Source: Ceriagrion tenellum (taxonomy: Eukaryota > Arthropoda > Insecta > Odonata > Coenagrionidae). From it: DNA of 64,000 nucleotides. The notes under the pieces are model-generated. The model was not told the DNA's origin, ran no database searches, and saw only the letters and a list, made by a program, of their open reading frames with translations. Both the position numbers and the translations under genes were made by a program. How positions within the stretch are numbered: position 1 is the first letter of the stretch; each line of letters opens with the position of its first letter. The DNA lies in the NCBI GenBank assembly GCA_963169105.1, contig OY720632.1, forward strand, positions 55,027,136 through 55,091,135, read 5' to 3'. This document shows, piece by piece, positions 1 to 11,910 of the stretch.

Positions 1-2590
1 TCGAAACACGTGTAGTACGATTTTGTAATAAAAGGTAGACAGAACGATATCTTTTGTGTAACATTGCAAATGCTGTTCTACAATATCTCGCCTGAGAAGT
101 GGAATTTACTCTGGGAGACTGTCATTCAAGGTATTTCAGTGAAAAATGTTTATTTTTGATAAATTGTACAATTCCTTAGAGACGTCGCCTCGAATATTCA
201 ATCTGCAGTAGAGATGTAATTTTTGCACGTCATGGTATTACTTTTACACGTTAATGCTGGCGATGGTTGGCAGTTTGCTTGAGTGAAATTTCGTTCAAAT
301 TAAGCGACTTTTTATGTTCGTCTAAAAGTAGAGGATGTAATTGTTAGTTGTACAGTTACCATGAAGTACACATCTCAGTGGTCTCTTTGGATATCACTCG
401 CAAATTAACAAAGTGCACTGAAGATAATTTCATTTACGTTAGTGTTTGGTCGTGTTGTTATTTTTGTTCCGGAGAGATTCTATGTCGTAGATGTGCGTGC
501 TTTCTCTAGTAGTGTGCAAGCTTAGGGCGTGTTGGAATTCTCAACTGTGGAGCAAAATTATGTTTACCACTTGATATACTTGGAGGTGATTACTGAATAG
601 CCAAGTGATTTATTTAAACATAGGTAAGCGATTTTGTCATACACATGTGTCATGTCAAGTGGAAGCTCGTCTTGCATGTACAAATTCCGTGACAGAGTGA
701 TGTGTGGTTGATATTTGCTTCCTCGGTGTTCTGGAGCTTCTTTTGTATACTTTTCATGAAATAATTCTTTGGGTGTAGTTTTTTCTAAAAAGGCGATAAA
801 TACTTAATGGAAGCTTAGGAAGTGCTATAATTCTACGCAGACTTTTAATTATGTAGTATTATGGAATCATGCTATTTGTATCCCTCGATTGAGGTGAATT
901 TGAGTAGTTGAATTAGGTAAAGTATAGTAATACAACCAATTAGGTTCACTGCTATGAATGTATATTCAATTTTAGTTATTAACATTGGTTAAGCTGATCA
1001 CAATAAAATGTCTCAGTGACACAATACTTTAGTCTTTCTCTTATAATTCCAGAATTTCCTTACGATATTGGTCAACAGAGGTGATTGACTTCTTGATTCA
1101 ATGTTAACTTGGTACAACGATATGTATGTTGATCATAGCTCAAATATGACAATTCGTTGATAAACAGAAGTATAATTCCCTTAGATTTCATGCTTGTGAT
1201 GATATTTTAACCTTGAGTAATGTATCGGGAACGATTTTCAGTGAATGAAGATGCAGTCAAGAGAAATATCGCATTTTAAGCGAGGTATACCCTCTGTTCC
1301 TGCCAGCCTCTCCACAACATCATGCTCATATTTCCAATTTAGCCTATATCTACGTTCCCATGATCTCCAAGAGAGCATTGAGACATAATAAACATCCTCA
1401 TGACCTTGTTTTATGTTTTAAATCATGTGGAATGGTAGGCTGGAAATAAAAATAATAACTCATTATGCCTAATCAAAGGTAAATTGATTGATAACGTTGG
1501 GAAACACATCGAAATAGTCATCTGCCCGCCGCTATCGTTTACATACCATAATCATGCATCGCCATTATTATATATTCAATTTCATCGAGATAATTTAAGT
1601 CATAAAGTATAATACCACCATTCATTTAAAATATTGTATTGGTACATTCTTCCTCGGCATGACTTCCTTTTTCGCCTTCTGCATCCGATTCCAGTCACGT
1701 GACTATCTTCTCTCGTTCGGATTGGATATAAAGATTCGAACAAGGGACGGGTCGAGTGAAATGAATCTGCAATACAAGTTTCTCATACTTTCGGTAGCGT
1801 CCCGATAATGCCGCCGTTGAGGTCCTCGCCCGAAGATGCGTAATCGCTAGGGACGAAGTTTTCAGGCGTTCCAGAGTGCGGCGGTGTGTATTGCCGTATT
1901 TTCTGTAATCACCCTACAGGAAAGCTAAAGACCTCTTGCCGCACCATGTGGATCCACATATCTCGAGACATGAATTGTGGTAGTAATACATGTGGCACAT
2001 AGATTCAAGGCTTGAAAGACAAATCACCACCCTCAAACCTTTTTTAGGAGGAATACTTTTGTTACATGAAACACAGAATCTTTCCAGTCTAAGTGGTTCA
2101 AAGTCATGATTTATCAATACCTGCGAAAGGTAATTTGAAATTAACTATGCCATATCTTTCAAGATGAGAATCCGTATATTATAATATTACCCATTGCAGC
2201 AAAAAATTCCAGGTAAAAGAGTTCCAAATTCAAAAGGTAATAAATCAAGAAAACCACTCTCCCCATTTCAATCTAATTCTAAGAAAATGCTCCTTGGTTG
2301 ATGATGCACAATCATACAACAGTAAACTAATCGGTGGGTACAAGATTTAATTAAGTAGGAAGGGAGTCTCAATATCATGTATATCTTCACCAGAATTCTC
2401 ACCATGAAAATGAATTTCAAATTTTTGCAGCAAAGATTTTTGACAAAGTTATTCCATTCCAGCAGACAATTCATTCATCAATGCTACATTATTGTAACCA
2501 GTGCCAAATAAACTCGTCCTCTCAAGGCAATACCATGACAGTAAAGACAGTTTTCACTGCCTCTTGATTTGCTCTAAAATGATTACATAC
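1..2590. other. Gene B intron 10 (partial), largely featureless
   Basis: AT-rich DNA downstream of gene B exon 10. Its first part (about 2400-2590) aligns with the start of gene A intron 10. I see no terminal SLC6 exon and no clear repeat, apart from a short cysteine-containing ORF at 1914-2120. Confidence 0.5.
1914..2120 (-). other. Exon-like cysteine-rich ORF, function unknown
   Basis: An open frame of about 68 codons follows a TTTCGCAG acceptor-like site and ends at TAG. It contains FCVSC, then MCHMYYYHNSCLEIC, a spacing that could bind zinc (C-x2-C then C-x6-H-x2-C-x3-C). It sits in intron 10 of gene B on the same strand. It has no counterpart at the matching place in gene A and I do not recognise the family. 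Chance occurrence is quite possible. Confidence 0.2.
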
Positions 2591-2685
2591 CTTAACAAAT
2601 TTCTTTTCTCTGTGTCGAAACAGCTCAACCACCATCCAAATGGGTACTGGTATCAGCCCAAGAATGGAGAGTGCAATCCCAAAGG
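2591..2685 (-). CDS. Gene B exon 10 (TM12)
   Basis: FGIALSILGLIPVPIWMVV then a basic segment ending FVK at the consensus donor GTATGT. If unspliced, the frame would end at a TGA at 2524-2522, the same distance as in gene A. Confidence 0.88.
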
Positions 2686-5600
2686 CTAAAGGAAATAAAA
2701 ATGAATTGGATTAAAGTGAAATACGTACATCCCAGAATGACAGAATGCCCACATTCCAGTCATTTATCATGCTAGGGGAAATATTAATTAATTGCTACTT
2801 TACCATGTGCTGAGAATGGATAAGATATCCCAGCATAAGTGAGAGGAGTGAAGTTCACGAATGAATATGTGAGTATTATACAAAGGCTAAAAGGGATCAG
2901 TACTCCCCAGCATAGACGCCAATAAGCACCGACTTTTTTACCAATGGTGAAGTAAACATCTTGACAAAAGTTCTCCAGTCCTTAAAAATACAAGTGTAAA
3001 ATAAAAATGAGGGCATGGAAAATATCAATGACATCCACGAAATATCAATTAAAATAAGAACAAAAAAATGAAGTACATATCCTCTATGATGTGAATTATA
3101 TATCCAAAGTGAATTCTGAAGAATAAAAAATAATTCTACACTCTGCTAAAACTTACCATACACCCAGTTAATGGCAATTACTTCCAAGAAGGACAGCACA
3201 TAGACAATGAATGATACACCATAATAATCCACAAGAGTTAAAATAAACTGACCGCCCTAAAAACAAAGAATTGGATTATATTTAGATGCAAAATTTTCAC
3301 TCATTGTTACAGGTTATGTAGTTGAGGTTAAACAGCCTAAACCAATGACCAACCAAATGGCAAGGACACATAGAACCATAATAACCTCCTGAGTCTCACA
3401 ATATCTTTACCAATAGAGTACTTATTGAGACTACACGTATTATAATGATGAAAATATGGATGCTATAACAATTTAATATGAGAATAAAATAATAGTCAAA
3501 TTAAAAAGTATCAAAATAAAATCATAAAGAACTCACTTGCGTGACATAGACAATACCAGCTGCAAATCCAATCACAGAAATAATTAGAGATACTTTCCAA
3601 ATTTTGACATTTGGATAAAAGTCTTTGTATATAGTTACAAGAGCTCCTGTAAGTGATACAGCACTACCGATTCCCAAAACGAATAACATCAGGAAGAAGA
3701 GAACTGAAAATAACTAAGCAAAGGGTTTGGTTAACGTAAATTAGTAATTCAGAGTCTTTCAAAAAAAAATTTTCCAAAAAAACAAATACAATTCTTACTT
3801 GAGGAAGAGATTTAAATTTAGCGATGGCATCAGGATAAGATACAAAAGCAAGACCAGTTCCTCCCTGCACAACGGACCGAATGTCTTCCTCTCCCAGTTC
3901 AAAGGCTAGATTTCCCAGAATTGAAAATATTGTGAACCCAGCCAATAGGCTGGTAAATGTATCCAAAGTAGTAACTATCCACACATCTCTAAAAAACAAA
4001 AATCAGAAAACTCAGAACTAATAGATGCAGTATGGAATACTAGGTACATGATCTTAATAATATTCTTATATGTTTATCCAAATTCGAAATAGTCAATTGA
4101 AAGTAGAGTCTACAAATATTACTGTTAATATATATTACAGCTCAGTCCCAAATAAAGTCTATACAAAATAGTGGTAGTCAAAAAATAACGTCTATAAAAA
4201 ATGCTGGAATAGCTATAAGGTTAACACATAAGACACCATATAGATCAGCATTCTAATATGCTAACTTTTACCCAATAACTTTCGGATAAACATATATTTT
4301 AGTACATAAAATACAAAATTCTTAGAAAAAATAACAGTATCAATTCAACTTACCTGTGATAATTATGCTTAAAGTTATTGAATGAGGAATAATTCATCAC
4401 AGATCCAAAGGAGATAGTCAAGGAAAAAAAACACTGGGTTATAGCTTCAGTCCAAACCTAAAATATTATAAAGAATCAATGCACATTAGCAGAGAAATAA
4501 CACAATGGATGGAGCATCCAAATACCTTAAGCAATAACATCATTGAGATAAAATACCTCTTATATTATCCCTTCGTAATTCATACCCTCCATGCATAAGG
4601 CAACATCCAGTATTAATTTCAAAGAGAGCTAAGAGTATACATTTCAAATGTAATAGGCACTTTGGCATGTTATCGATTCTTGCAAACAGTTTTGAAATTT
4701 AGTAGTTCGCTATGATCATAAGTGTCAAACATGTGAAGAAGGAGTTCAAAATTTGAGCTATATGAATATATACGGAATTTCTTAGACAATCCTGAAAAGC
4801 TGCAGGAAAGGGGAAGAAAGAGGAAAAAGGAGTGAGGAAAGTGCTGGAAAATGTTATGCTTGAGGTTCTGTCCACGTCTGACTGGTCGGCAGCAAATTCT
4901 CATGCCGTTAGAGTTTTATTTAAAATTTTAATGTATTCATCTATGTACTTTTCCAATCTCGCTTCCGGTATTATTTATGTTCAACATGTGAAAATCTAAA
5001 GTTACACACATGAAGTTATTTCGATTCATTCTCACAATTTTCACAGGTTATGGGCCAAAGCGATAAAAAAAACTCAGAGTTAAGAGTGCTGCCACGCATA
5101 ACCTGTCTCATGAATCCATGCATTGTCACCTTACTTGTTTAGTTATTTTATACAATGGAACTTTGGACTTTATTTAAAAATCAGCTAATTAAATCAATAC
5201 TCACTGACTTGCAAATGTGTCTGTCTGTCACTCAATCTCTAGACATCCCTTGAGACCTTGTTTTTCCACGGATATTAACTCCACAGATATTGACGATTTT
5301 TCTGCCTCCTGCACCAAGAAAATCAAGATATTTCTTCTGGACTTACACAAATGGCTGCTATTCGAAGTTGGTCCTCGAGGGATTGAGGAACAGTACTTTC
5401 CTTTATTATTACAGGCATACTCATCATTTTAAAGCGCAAGTAGTTCTCCTTACCATCAACCAACAGTGAGAAAAGTCGCACTCAATTTTATTTTTTTCGG
5501 AAAACATTGAATCATACGAAGAAAATTTCGAATATCGTACTTTCTCGACTAAGTTGCTCACTGATCTCTAACACTACTGGAAAAATCCTCCGGTTTCACC

Positions 5601-8600
5601 GAGCCGAGCACTTGCGTACTTTATCAGTTAGCCTCAATGAACCGAATCCAGGATTTGATTACGTTTTCCGGGGGCAAAAATCTTGAAACGGTCTTCAAAG
5701 ATAAAACAAACCGTTTTGGCGCTCATTTTTCTTTGACGTTCATCTCGGAGGAAAGCTTCTGCCATAGCTCTCCTTTTTCTTTCGTTCTTCGGGACATAAA
5801 CGGAAACCTCATCTGGCGCATTCGTATATGTATTATTGCACAGATGTAAATTACACCATATATAATTCATTGTTTCATGAGCCATACCGTTCACAGTAAA
5901 CGTCTCAGAGCATGCTGATACCGACAGAACGTCCACAACAGGGAGCTTACACAGAGCAGTGACGTCAAAACATGAATTCTGTAGATTTTAGGCGCAGCAC
6001 TTCCACGGGAAACTTCGAGCTTCGTTTGTGAGCATAAAAATGAAAACTGTATCCAAATGTATGCACTTAAATTAAGCATAAATTGGGTATATCAAATTGC
6101 AATTGATTATAAAACGAAATAAGCCCATTAGTAATTTTTGATCGAACTTTACGCGATGCCCAGGGATTCATGGGATTACGCGCAGTTGTCGAGTTTTCAA
6201 GACAGTGACGTAAAGAAACCGAAAATAATTGTTCTACACATTAGCAATGTCAATTCTATAATGGGCTATCAAGAACTTCCACTATCATACATCCAACAAA
6301 ATTAGTGCATCGGCACAGTTTGATAAATGACTCCTCCGAACTCAGGATAAACTTTTCGACATTACTACTGCTGTGAGTTGATCCGTAAGATACTTTAAAA
6401 TTTATGACCTTATTCATAGTTCGACCATATGACCATATGCATATATTCTAGTTCGCATATACCCCCCCTCGAAATTCGTCTTGAAGGAAGATGGCTTTGT
6501 GGTGTAACTGGCTAACACACCTGACCAGCAATTGGGAAATCCGGGTTCGAATCCCGGTCAAGTCAAATGATTTTTTCATAGCGAATTTCAACCCTGGTGT
6601 ATATGCACCCGTGCGAGTGACCACATCATTTGTTACATGCAATGTTTGGAAATTTGTCAATTTCGTCGTTTTAATAACGACAATGTTGGGTTTATCCACC
6701 GCGACAGTGGCTTTGTACGCACGACTTCGTCTCATGTGCTACAATGTAGACTTGAGGCCTGAACATCTAGTTCGCATAAACCCCCCCTCGAAATTTGCAT
6801 TAAAGGAAGATGGCTTGGTGGTGTAACTGGCTAACACACCTGACCGGCAATTGGGAGATCCGGGTTCGAATCCCGGTCAAGTCAAGTGATTTATTCATAG
6901 CGAATTTCAACCCTGGTGGCTTATTCATAAGATTGCAATAAATTGTCGTTGGATTTTCTACCCCATTCTAAAAAATATCGCAATGATTTTAACTAATTCT
7001 AGATCAAATATCCAGTCGCATACTGCAACACGCACACCAAACTGCCTCTAAGCCGAAAATTTATTTAATGGAATCCCCATCACTGCAATCATCCAGCTCT
7101 TTTAACATATTTCATTTCTCCCTTGACAGATAAAAAATACCGTGGTGCCAGGAACTGAATATCTTTTATTTATTTCCTACAATAAAATGATGGGTGCTTC
7201 TGGCATGTCATACGAGATTATGCAATACCCAGACTAAGGAGGCGCACTTTACAATATCTACACAAAGTTTAACAGGATAAGAGATTGTTTTGCCACCAAG
7301 CCGTAGAGATTGTTCTCTTCAACATTGGCAGCAAAATGTCTTGTAGGCTGTTTTCAGTCCTCATAATTCCGATGCAGCCAAAGGTTTACAAGCAAAATTG
7401 CTGAAAGAATGCATTTCCATGAGAAGGCCAGATTAATAGCTATTATTTTTATTGTATTTTCATTGGATTTCACCGTAGCAACTGTGCGGAGTGACGGCTA
7501 AAATGGCGAACAACATAGCCAGGGCATATGACTTACAGTAGGTTTCAGTAGATCTTCCCAACGTGGAGTGATAAAATAAATAATTCCATCAACAGCTCCA
7601 GGTAGAGTAGCTCCCCTAATCAGCAAAGCCACAAGTACAATATATGGAAAGATTGCTGTAAAATAAGCTGACTTTCCAGAGCTCTTTACACCCCTGGATA
7701 AAACAAGAAATACGAAAACCCAGGCAAAAAGGAGACAAAGAGTAAGTCTCCAATCTGGTAATCCAATTCCATCATCAATGTTTTTTTTCTCGTTTAGTAC
7801 ATTCTTCCTGGAAATTAAATAACGAATTTATCATAAAAATGTGTTAACTAGGCATAGGTACAAATTATTCTATTAAGAACACATTATTTTATTGCTAGTT
7901 CGGAACCAATTGGTTAAGAAAGCAAAACCTAGTAGGCAGTTAACAAATTTGAATGCTAGAGAAACAGTCACTCTTTAGCGTTATGTCCACTATTCAAATA
8001 AAAATATAAATCAATATTAATTACTGCGGATAAAGAACCCATTTCATGTGACACACGTAGTTGCCTTCTCTCTCTCAACAAGATGGAAATAATCTCGTCT
8101 AGCGCATAATATTAGGAAATTGGTAAAATTAAATAAAACGTTTTCTTGAGCTATAGATTAATCAGCGGCATATTTTCTCATTGTACGCTTTGCCTTCATC
8201 TTTTTCGTCTAACTCACAAGCAAGAGCCGTTCAAGGCAGGCTCGGATATCCAGGATTTCAGGTGCATTCAAACTTTGACGCATTAGATTAAGCATTTGGC
8301 GCAATGAAGATTAGAATGGTCCATACACATGCAACTACTACAACACTGGGAGGGAGCAAAAGATATTATATATTGCTTTTGCTATCCTCTTTCAGCGTCT
8401 CAAGTAATTAAAAAGTGATTGAAGAAATGCAACAGCGATGAATAACGAAACATTTACCACCTCTCGAGGTTTCCAAGGGTATACAACACGTGTCGATGAT
8501 TCATATCATTTGAGAGCACCTTTAAGAGGTAAGGCATAGCGAGCATTTTAAACGTATGGAATCGGGAAATACCATGCAATAAAAATTGAAAATCGGAATC

Positions 8601-11600
8601 CAAATATTCCTAAATTATGGACTGTAAAACAACCACTGATCATTGAAAAACTGACATTGAAGGCTAACAGAATATACGCGCTGTGATCGCCCATTTTCTG
8701 CGTATCGTAATAAAATCTATATCAACTAGGAGTTCCTAGGTTGTTTAAATATTTTCTCCGTAACCTACGCCTAAAATCACATTTCGTTTGATGTAACTTA
8801 ATGACCGTTGAAAATAATTTCAAAGGCATTAATTGGTAAATTTTTACAGATTTAAAGACTGTTTAGTTTCTCTCAGCACTTAATATTTATACAATGGTTG
8901 GTTTAGGAGATGAAGAGAAACGTAAAGTATACTATCAGATACTCTCATTCTACTTGACCGAATCTCGGCCTCTCTGTTTTAGCAATTTACTGCCTCTCAA
9001 CCGTTTAGCTACATGCACGCTCGTTATATAATACAATTGAATACTACTGTATGTAATGATATTCCATGCACACGTTTTTCCCATAATTTATAAAAATATC
9101 AGGTGTGCGTCGTTGACGAGAGTATGTGAATGAAAAGCAGAGCCCTTCCGCCTGGCGTTCGCTTTTCTGTCCTTAGTTATGTGTAATGAGAATATCTTAC
9201 CATATGATTCGCAAAAAAACTGATCACCTGCACTGAACTAATTCACATCGATATCCAATTACAGAACCTACCGCATAAAATACAGTCACTAATCACGGGA
9301 AAAGGCTTTTTTCTATTTTCTTCATGCACTTATGGTGGGCGTCTTTCACGAGGGTGTGTTACACTACAAACGTCAATAAAGCGATCCCGTCAGTATAATA
9401 TCGGATCTAAAATACCAGTAATCAACTATTACCTTCACTTTCATGCAAGTGTGGAAGTTTTTTAATTAAAAAGTAATCCCTAAGTTCCAAGTAAAGTTAG
9501 TAATATTGTGCATAGAAATATTCACGAAAAACTACCCAAGTCGTATACATTGAAAAGTATAAGAAAACTGGGCAAATATTGGAAAGAGTAAAGACTCGTC
9601 AACTATTATGTTTATTTTTTTTTAATCCACGACCTAATCTTTTTATCTGACTACTTAAGAGCAAAAATGCACCCTTATTTCATTGTGACACCAATTAGAA
9701 TCGCTGCACAAGTTCCTATGGAACTGAAGGCCGACCACGACAGTATTACGCCATAGTATTCTGTCGTGCAAAACAAATCCATGCTCATGCTCTTTCAATG
9801 CTACACCCGGACTTGATAGCACGAAGTTACACGAAGCCGAGAAAAAAGAATAAATGAAGCAGCCCAATCAATCAAGTAGGATGCACAACAGACTACCCAT
9901 TCCGTCACCGGATGTTCTCCGAAAATAGCTTACAGAGGCTAAATAAACTAATCACGAAAGAATAACTGACCCACACTAAAATTATGACCAATGATAGAAA
10001 TAAAAATATTCAGGAATTTTTATCTTCTATTGCTATTGGATGAATCATTAACTTCAACAAATAATGACCCCAAAAAACAAGAGTGAAAAATACACCATAT
10101 TAGATCGCGACATTTGAGAGTTCCGTAGGGCAGGCAGATCAAAGGTCATCATCGACATTACTCTAAAAAAGTATATTTATGGGAGCAAGCAAATATATTG
10201 TCGACTTTTAAAAGTTTGGGAGGTATCTCACAGGATGATGGGAGATCTTTTATCATTAGGCAGTGATTGTTTCCACAAAATCTTCCCTCCGCACTAACAC
10301 GAAATATCTTAATTTGTATAAATAGAAGAAGTAACATAACACTCCCTCTCCCTCACCAGAAACAGCTCTAATTTTTGATAAATTTTATTAGGTTGCTATT
10401 ACTCAAGCTAATGGTATGACTGAAATACGTACAGGAAATACATTTCGGACGAGCTCCGAAAGCCATACTGAGCTGTGTTGTTTCCAGATCCTGGCTTTGA
10501 GTCAGAACAGTTTATCCAGCTGGGTTCACACTGTGACCATGGCAATTCCGAAGCAAATGAGGCACAGAGGTAAAAGACTGCTATGGCCATCAAGGAACAA
10601 TAGTAGGTGGAAACACAAGTCAAGACTATCACTTGACCCCAGCCAACTCCTAAATTCATGGAAGGAAATGTTTCATGCTCACAAATTCAACATTCGTAAA
10701 ATGAAAACATAAACGATTACACAATATTATTCTTTACGCAGCAGTGTGGACAATTATCAGAGGCGTGATATTTTACAAATAGTCATATTGACGACGTCTT
10801 AATTAAAATATTCAGACGGATTGATGACAGTTAATCCAAGCATTTAAATACTTAAGAATCGACCGAATAAATTAAAACAAGGTTTTATAGCGTTGCTTTT
10901 TGTATTAGCTTCTTTATCCAAGTAAGACTTTCAGCAGTGATAGAAACAGTGAACAAATCTAAGTATAAAAGGTTATTTAATAATAGGGCTAAAACACTTT
11001 ACCTCTAAAAGCAGGAGAAATATTCCAGACTTTTACTGGACCCAGGTTACAAAACTGCCCCACAGCCATTTCCATGTAATAGAGAGGTTTCCCAATAACA
11101 AAAAGCACGATAATATATGGGATAAGGAAAGCGCCCCCGCCATTTTGAAAGGCGGTGACGGGAAACCTCCACAGATTCCCGAGACCAACGGACATGGAAA
11201 TGCAAGAGAGCAAAAACTCAGCAGGTGAATCCCATTCTTGTCTATTTTCCACTTTTGGTGTTTCACTGTTTTTACGATTACTTTCTTTTTCCACTTTTGG
11301 TGTTTCAATGCTTTGACGATTGCTTTCCCCTAGCGCCTGATCTTTTTGAAGACTGACCGCTGTCCACTGAGGTGTTTCCATAACCTCCTTATTCTCCGGG
11401 GTGGCATCATACCCATTGTTTACAGCACCCGTCAACTGAAAAGCGATGACAATAGTTAAACTGAGTATGCGGAAAAAGTAACATACGTCTTTCAACGAAT
11501 GAGTGAAAGAATGAAATATTTCAGGGCACAAGCTCAATGAACACTTTAACGTCAAATATCGACTTTAGTTTAAGTTTCGTAAAAACACTTAACGCCCGCA

Positions 11601-11781
11601 CAACACTGCAAAACATGTTTTCATTCACAACAACGACAAGTATTGATGTTACGTAATGCTCACTTAAATGCAAGAAATCACAATAAAATTAAGGGAAGGA
11701 TTTGATTATAAAGAAAATATGTAAAAAATGTATTACCTTCAATTCAGTACCCCCATTGTCCACCAGAACTCCTCCGTCCAT
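2591..11781 (-). CDS. Gene B: SLC6 Na+-coupled (nutrient amino acid-like) transporter, exons 1-10; 3' exon off-window
   Basis: Ten exons (11737-11781, 11003-11435, 10433-10649, 7537-7807, 4354-4457, 3799-3988, 3537-3713, 3157-3256, 2804-2980, 2591-2685) join into an open 1809-nt frame of 603 residues. Intron positions and phases are identical to gene A. All 12 membrane segments are present, with GLGNLWRFP in TM1 and TQCFFSL in TM6. Exon 10 ends at a perfect GTATGT donor. No partner for the gene A terminal exon is visible at 1-2590, so the stop codon should lie left of the window. Compared with gene A it has a 14-residue tandem duplication in the N-terminal tail and Gln instead of Glu in the TM1 motif (QNGGGAF). 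A functional amino acid transporter is inferred; the substrate is unknown. Confidence 0.88.
2804..2980 (-). CDS. Gene B exon 9 (TM11)
   Basis: LENFCQDVYFTIG, YWRLCWGVLIPF and FTPLTYAGISYP in a 177-nt exon with a GTAAAG donor. Confidence 0.92.
3157..3256 (-). CDS. Gene B exon 8 (TM10)
   Basis: GGQFILTLVDYYGVSFIV through INWVYG, 100 nt, phase 0 in and phase 1 out, with a GTAAGT donor. Confidence 0.92.
3537..3713 (-). CDS. Gene B exon 7 (TM8 and TM9)
   Basis: It starts after GCTTAG with LFSVLFFLMLFVLGIGSA and ends VYVTQ at GTGAGT, 59 codons. Confidence 0.92.
3799..3988 (-). CDS. Gene B exon 6 (TM7)
   Basis: DVWIVTTLDTFTSLLAGF and GGTGLAFVSYPDAI are present and the exon ends at a GTAAGA donor. 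It differs from gene A by only a few residues. Confidence 0.92.
4354..4457 (-). CDS. Gene B exon 5 (TM6)
   Basis: It reads VWTEAITQCFFSLTISFGS and ends phase 2 at GTAAGT. Gene A has Ala where this copy has Glu at the fourth position. Confidence 0.9.
6451..6599 (+). repeat. tRNA-derived SINE copy 1
   Basis: A 73-nt tRNA-like core (6493-6565) has a box A-like region, a perfect box B (GGTTCGAATCC) and a 5-bp T stem. One acceptor pair is mismatched. The anticodon loop reads CCAGCAA. It is followed by a short tRNA-unrelated tail. The same unit recurs 319 bp downstream. Confidence 0.7.
6770..6918 (+). repeat. tRNA-derived SINE copy 2 (full cloverleaf)
   Basis: The core 6812-6884 is exactly 73 nt and folds into a complete cloverleaf: a 7-bp acceptor with two G-U pairs, GTGT/ACAC D stem, 5-bp anticodon stem, CCGGG/CCCGG T stem and discriminator A. 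The loop CCGGCAA has C at position 33 instead of the near-universal U, and the head and tail match copy 1. A SINE is therefore more likely than a working tRNA-Ala gene. Confidence 0.7.
7537..7807 (-). CDS. Gene B exon 4 (TM4 and TM5)
   Basis: LPDWRLTLCLLFAW, FTAIFPY and LLIRGATLPGAVDG are present. It is 271 nt with an ATTTCCAG acceptor and GTAAGT donor. The whole exon is open. Confidence 0.92.
7808..10432. other. Gene B intron 3
   Basis: This 2.6-kb intron aligns in patches with gene A intron 3 (for example 9650-9890 against 55840-56050). No coding sequence, repeat family or RNA gene was recognised. Confidence 0.5.
10433..10649 (-). CDS. Gene B exon 3 (TM3 and extracellular loop)
   Basis: It has the same 217-nt length and phases as gene A exon 3 and contains TYYCSLMA, PWSQC and N-glycosylation sequons. 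About 12 of 73 residues differ from gene A, making it the most diverged membrane-region exon of the pair. Confidence 0.9.
11003..11435 (-). CDS. Gene B exon 2 (N-terminal tail, TM1, TM2)
   Basis: It runs from LTGAVNNGYD through GLGNLWRFPVTAFQNGGG and MEMAVGQF to SPAFRG, with a GTAAAG donor in phase 1. Residues around ETPKVEKESNRKNS are a second copy of the adjacent ETPKV segment: a 42-bp direct repeat at 11245-11328. Confidence 0.92.
11245..11328 (-). repeat. 42-bp in-frame tandem duplication in gene B exon 2
   Basis: Two adjacent 42-bp copies (11245-11286 and 11287-11328) each encode an ETPKV-containing 14-residue unit. Gene A has a single copy. The unit length is a multiple of three, so the frame is kept. 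Confidence 0.85.
11737..11781 (-). CDS. Gene B exon 1 (start codon, residues 1-15)
   Basis: MDGGVLVDNGG begins at the ATG 11781-11779 and the exon ends before GTAATA. It matches gene A exon 1 in length and phase. Confidence 0.8.
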
Positions 11782-11910
11782 AATGATCCTCATAAACTAA
11801 CTAATGGTCCAAGGAAGTGAATTCAATCGATCAGATGTCTTGATAGTTGTCATTAACTGGAAAGTGATATCTGATTACGTCATTTCCTTAGTCATTCTAT
11901 AACTAAGAGG
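11782..11910 (-). promoter_or_regulatory. Conserved upstream/5' UTR block of gene B
   Basis: This interval aligns with the DNA upstream of gene A, including the GATCGATTGAA and CAGATATC segments. It probably contains the transcription start; the exact start site cannot be placed. Confidence 0.3.

Larger units (their letters stand above)
4458..7536. other. Gene B intron 4
   Basis: A 3.1-kb intron carrying the pair of tRNA-like SINE copies at 6451-6918. The 230 bases next to the exon 4 donor (about 7300-7536) are strongly conserved with gene A intron 4. The remainder shows nothing recognisable. Confidence 0.6.

Noticed and set aside
6491..6826. 111-codon plus-strand ORF and its minus-strand partner
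   Set aside because: Both cross the tRNA-like SINE copies and gain their length from them; no domain.
6812..6884. Functional tRNA-Ala gene
   Set aside because: C33 in the anticodon loop, a shared flanking tail and a second linked copy favour a SINE.
10416..10712. 98-codon plus-strand ORF
   Set aside because: It is the antisense shadow of gene B exon 3.
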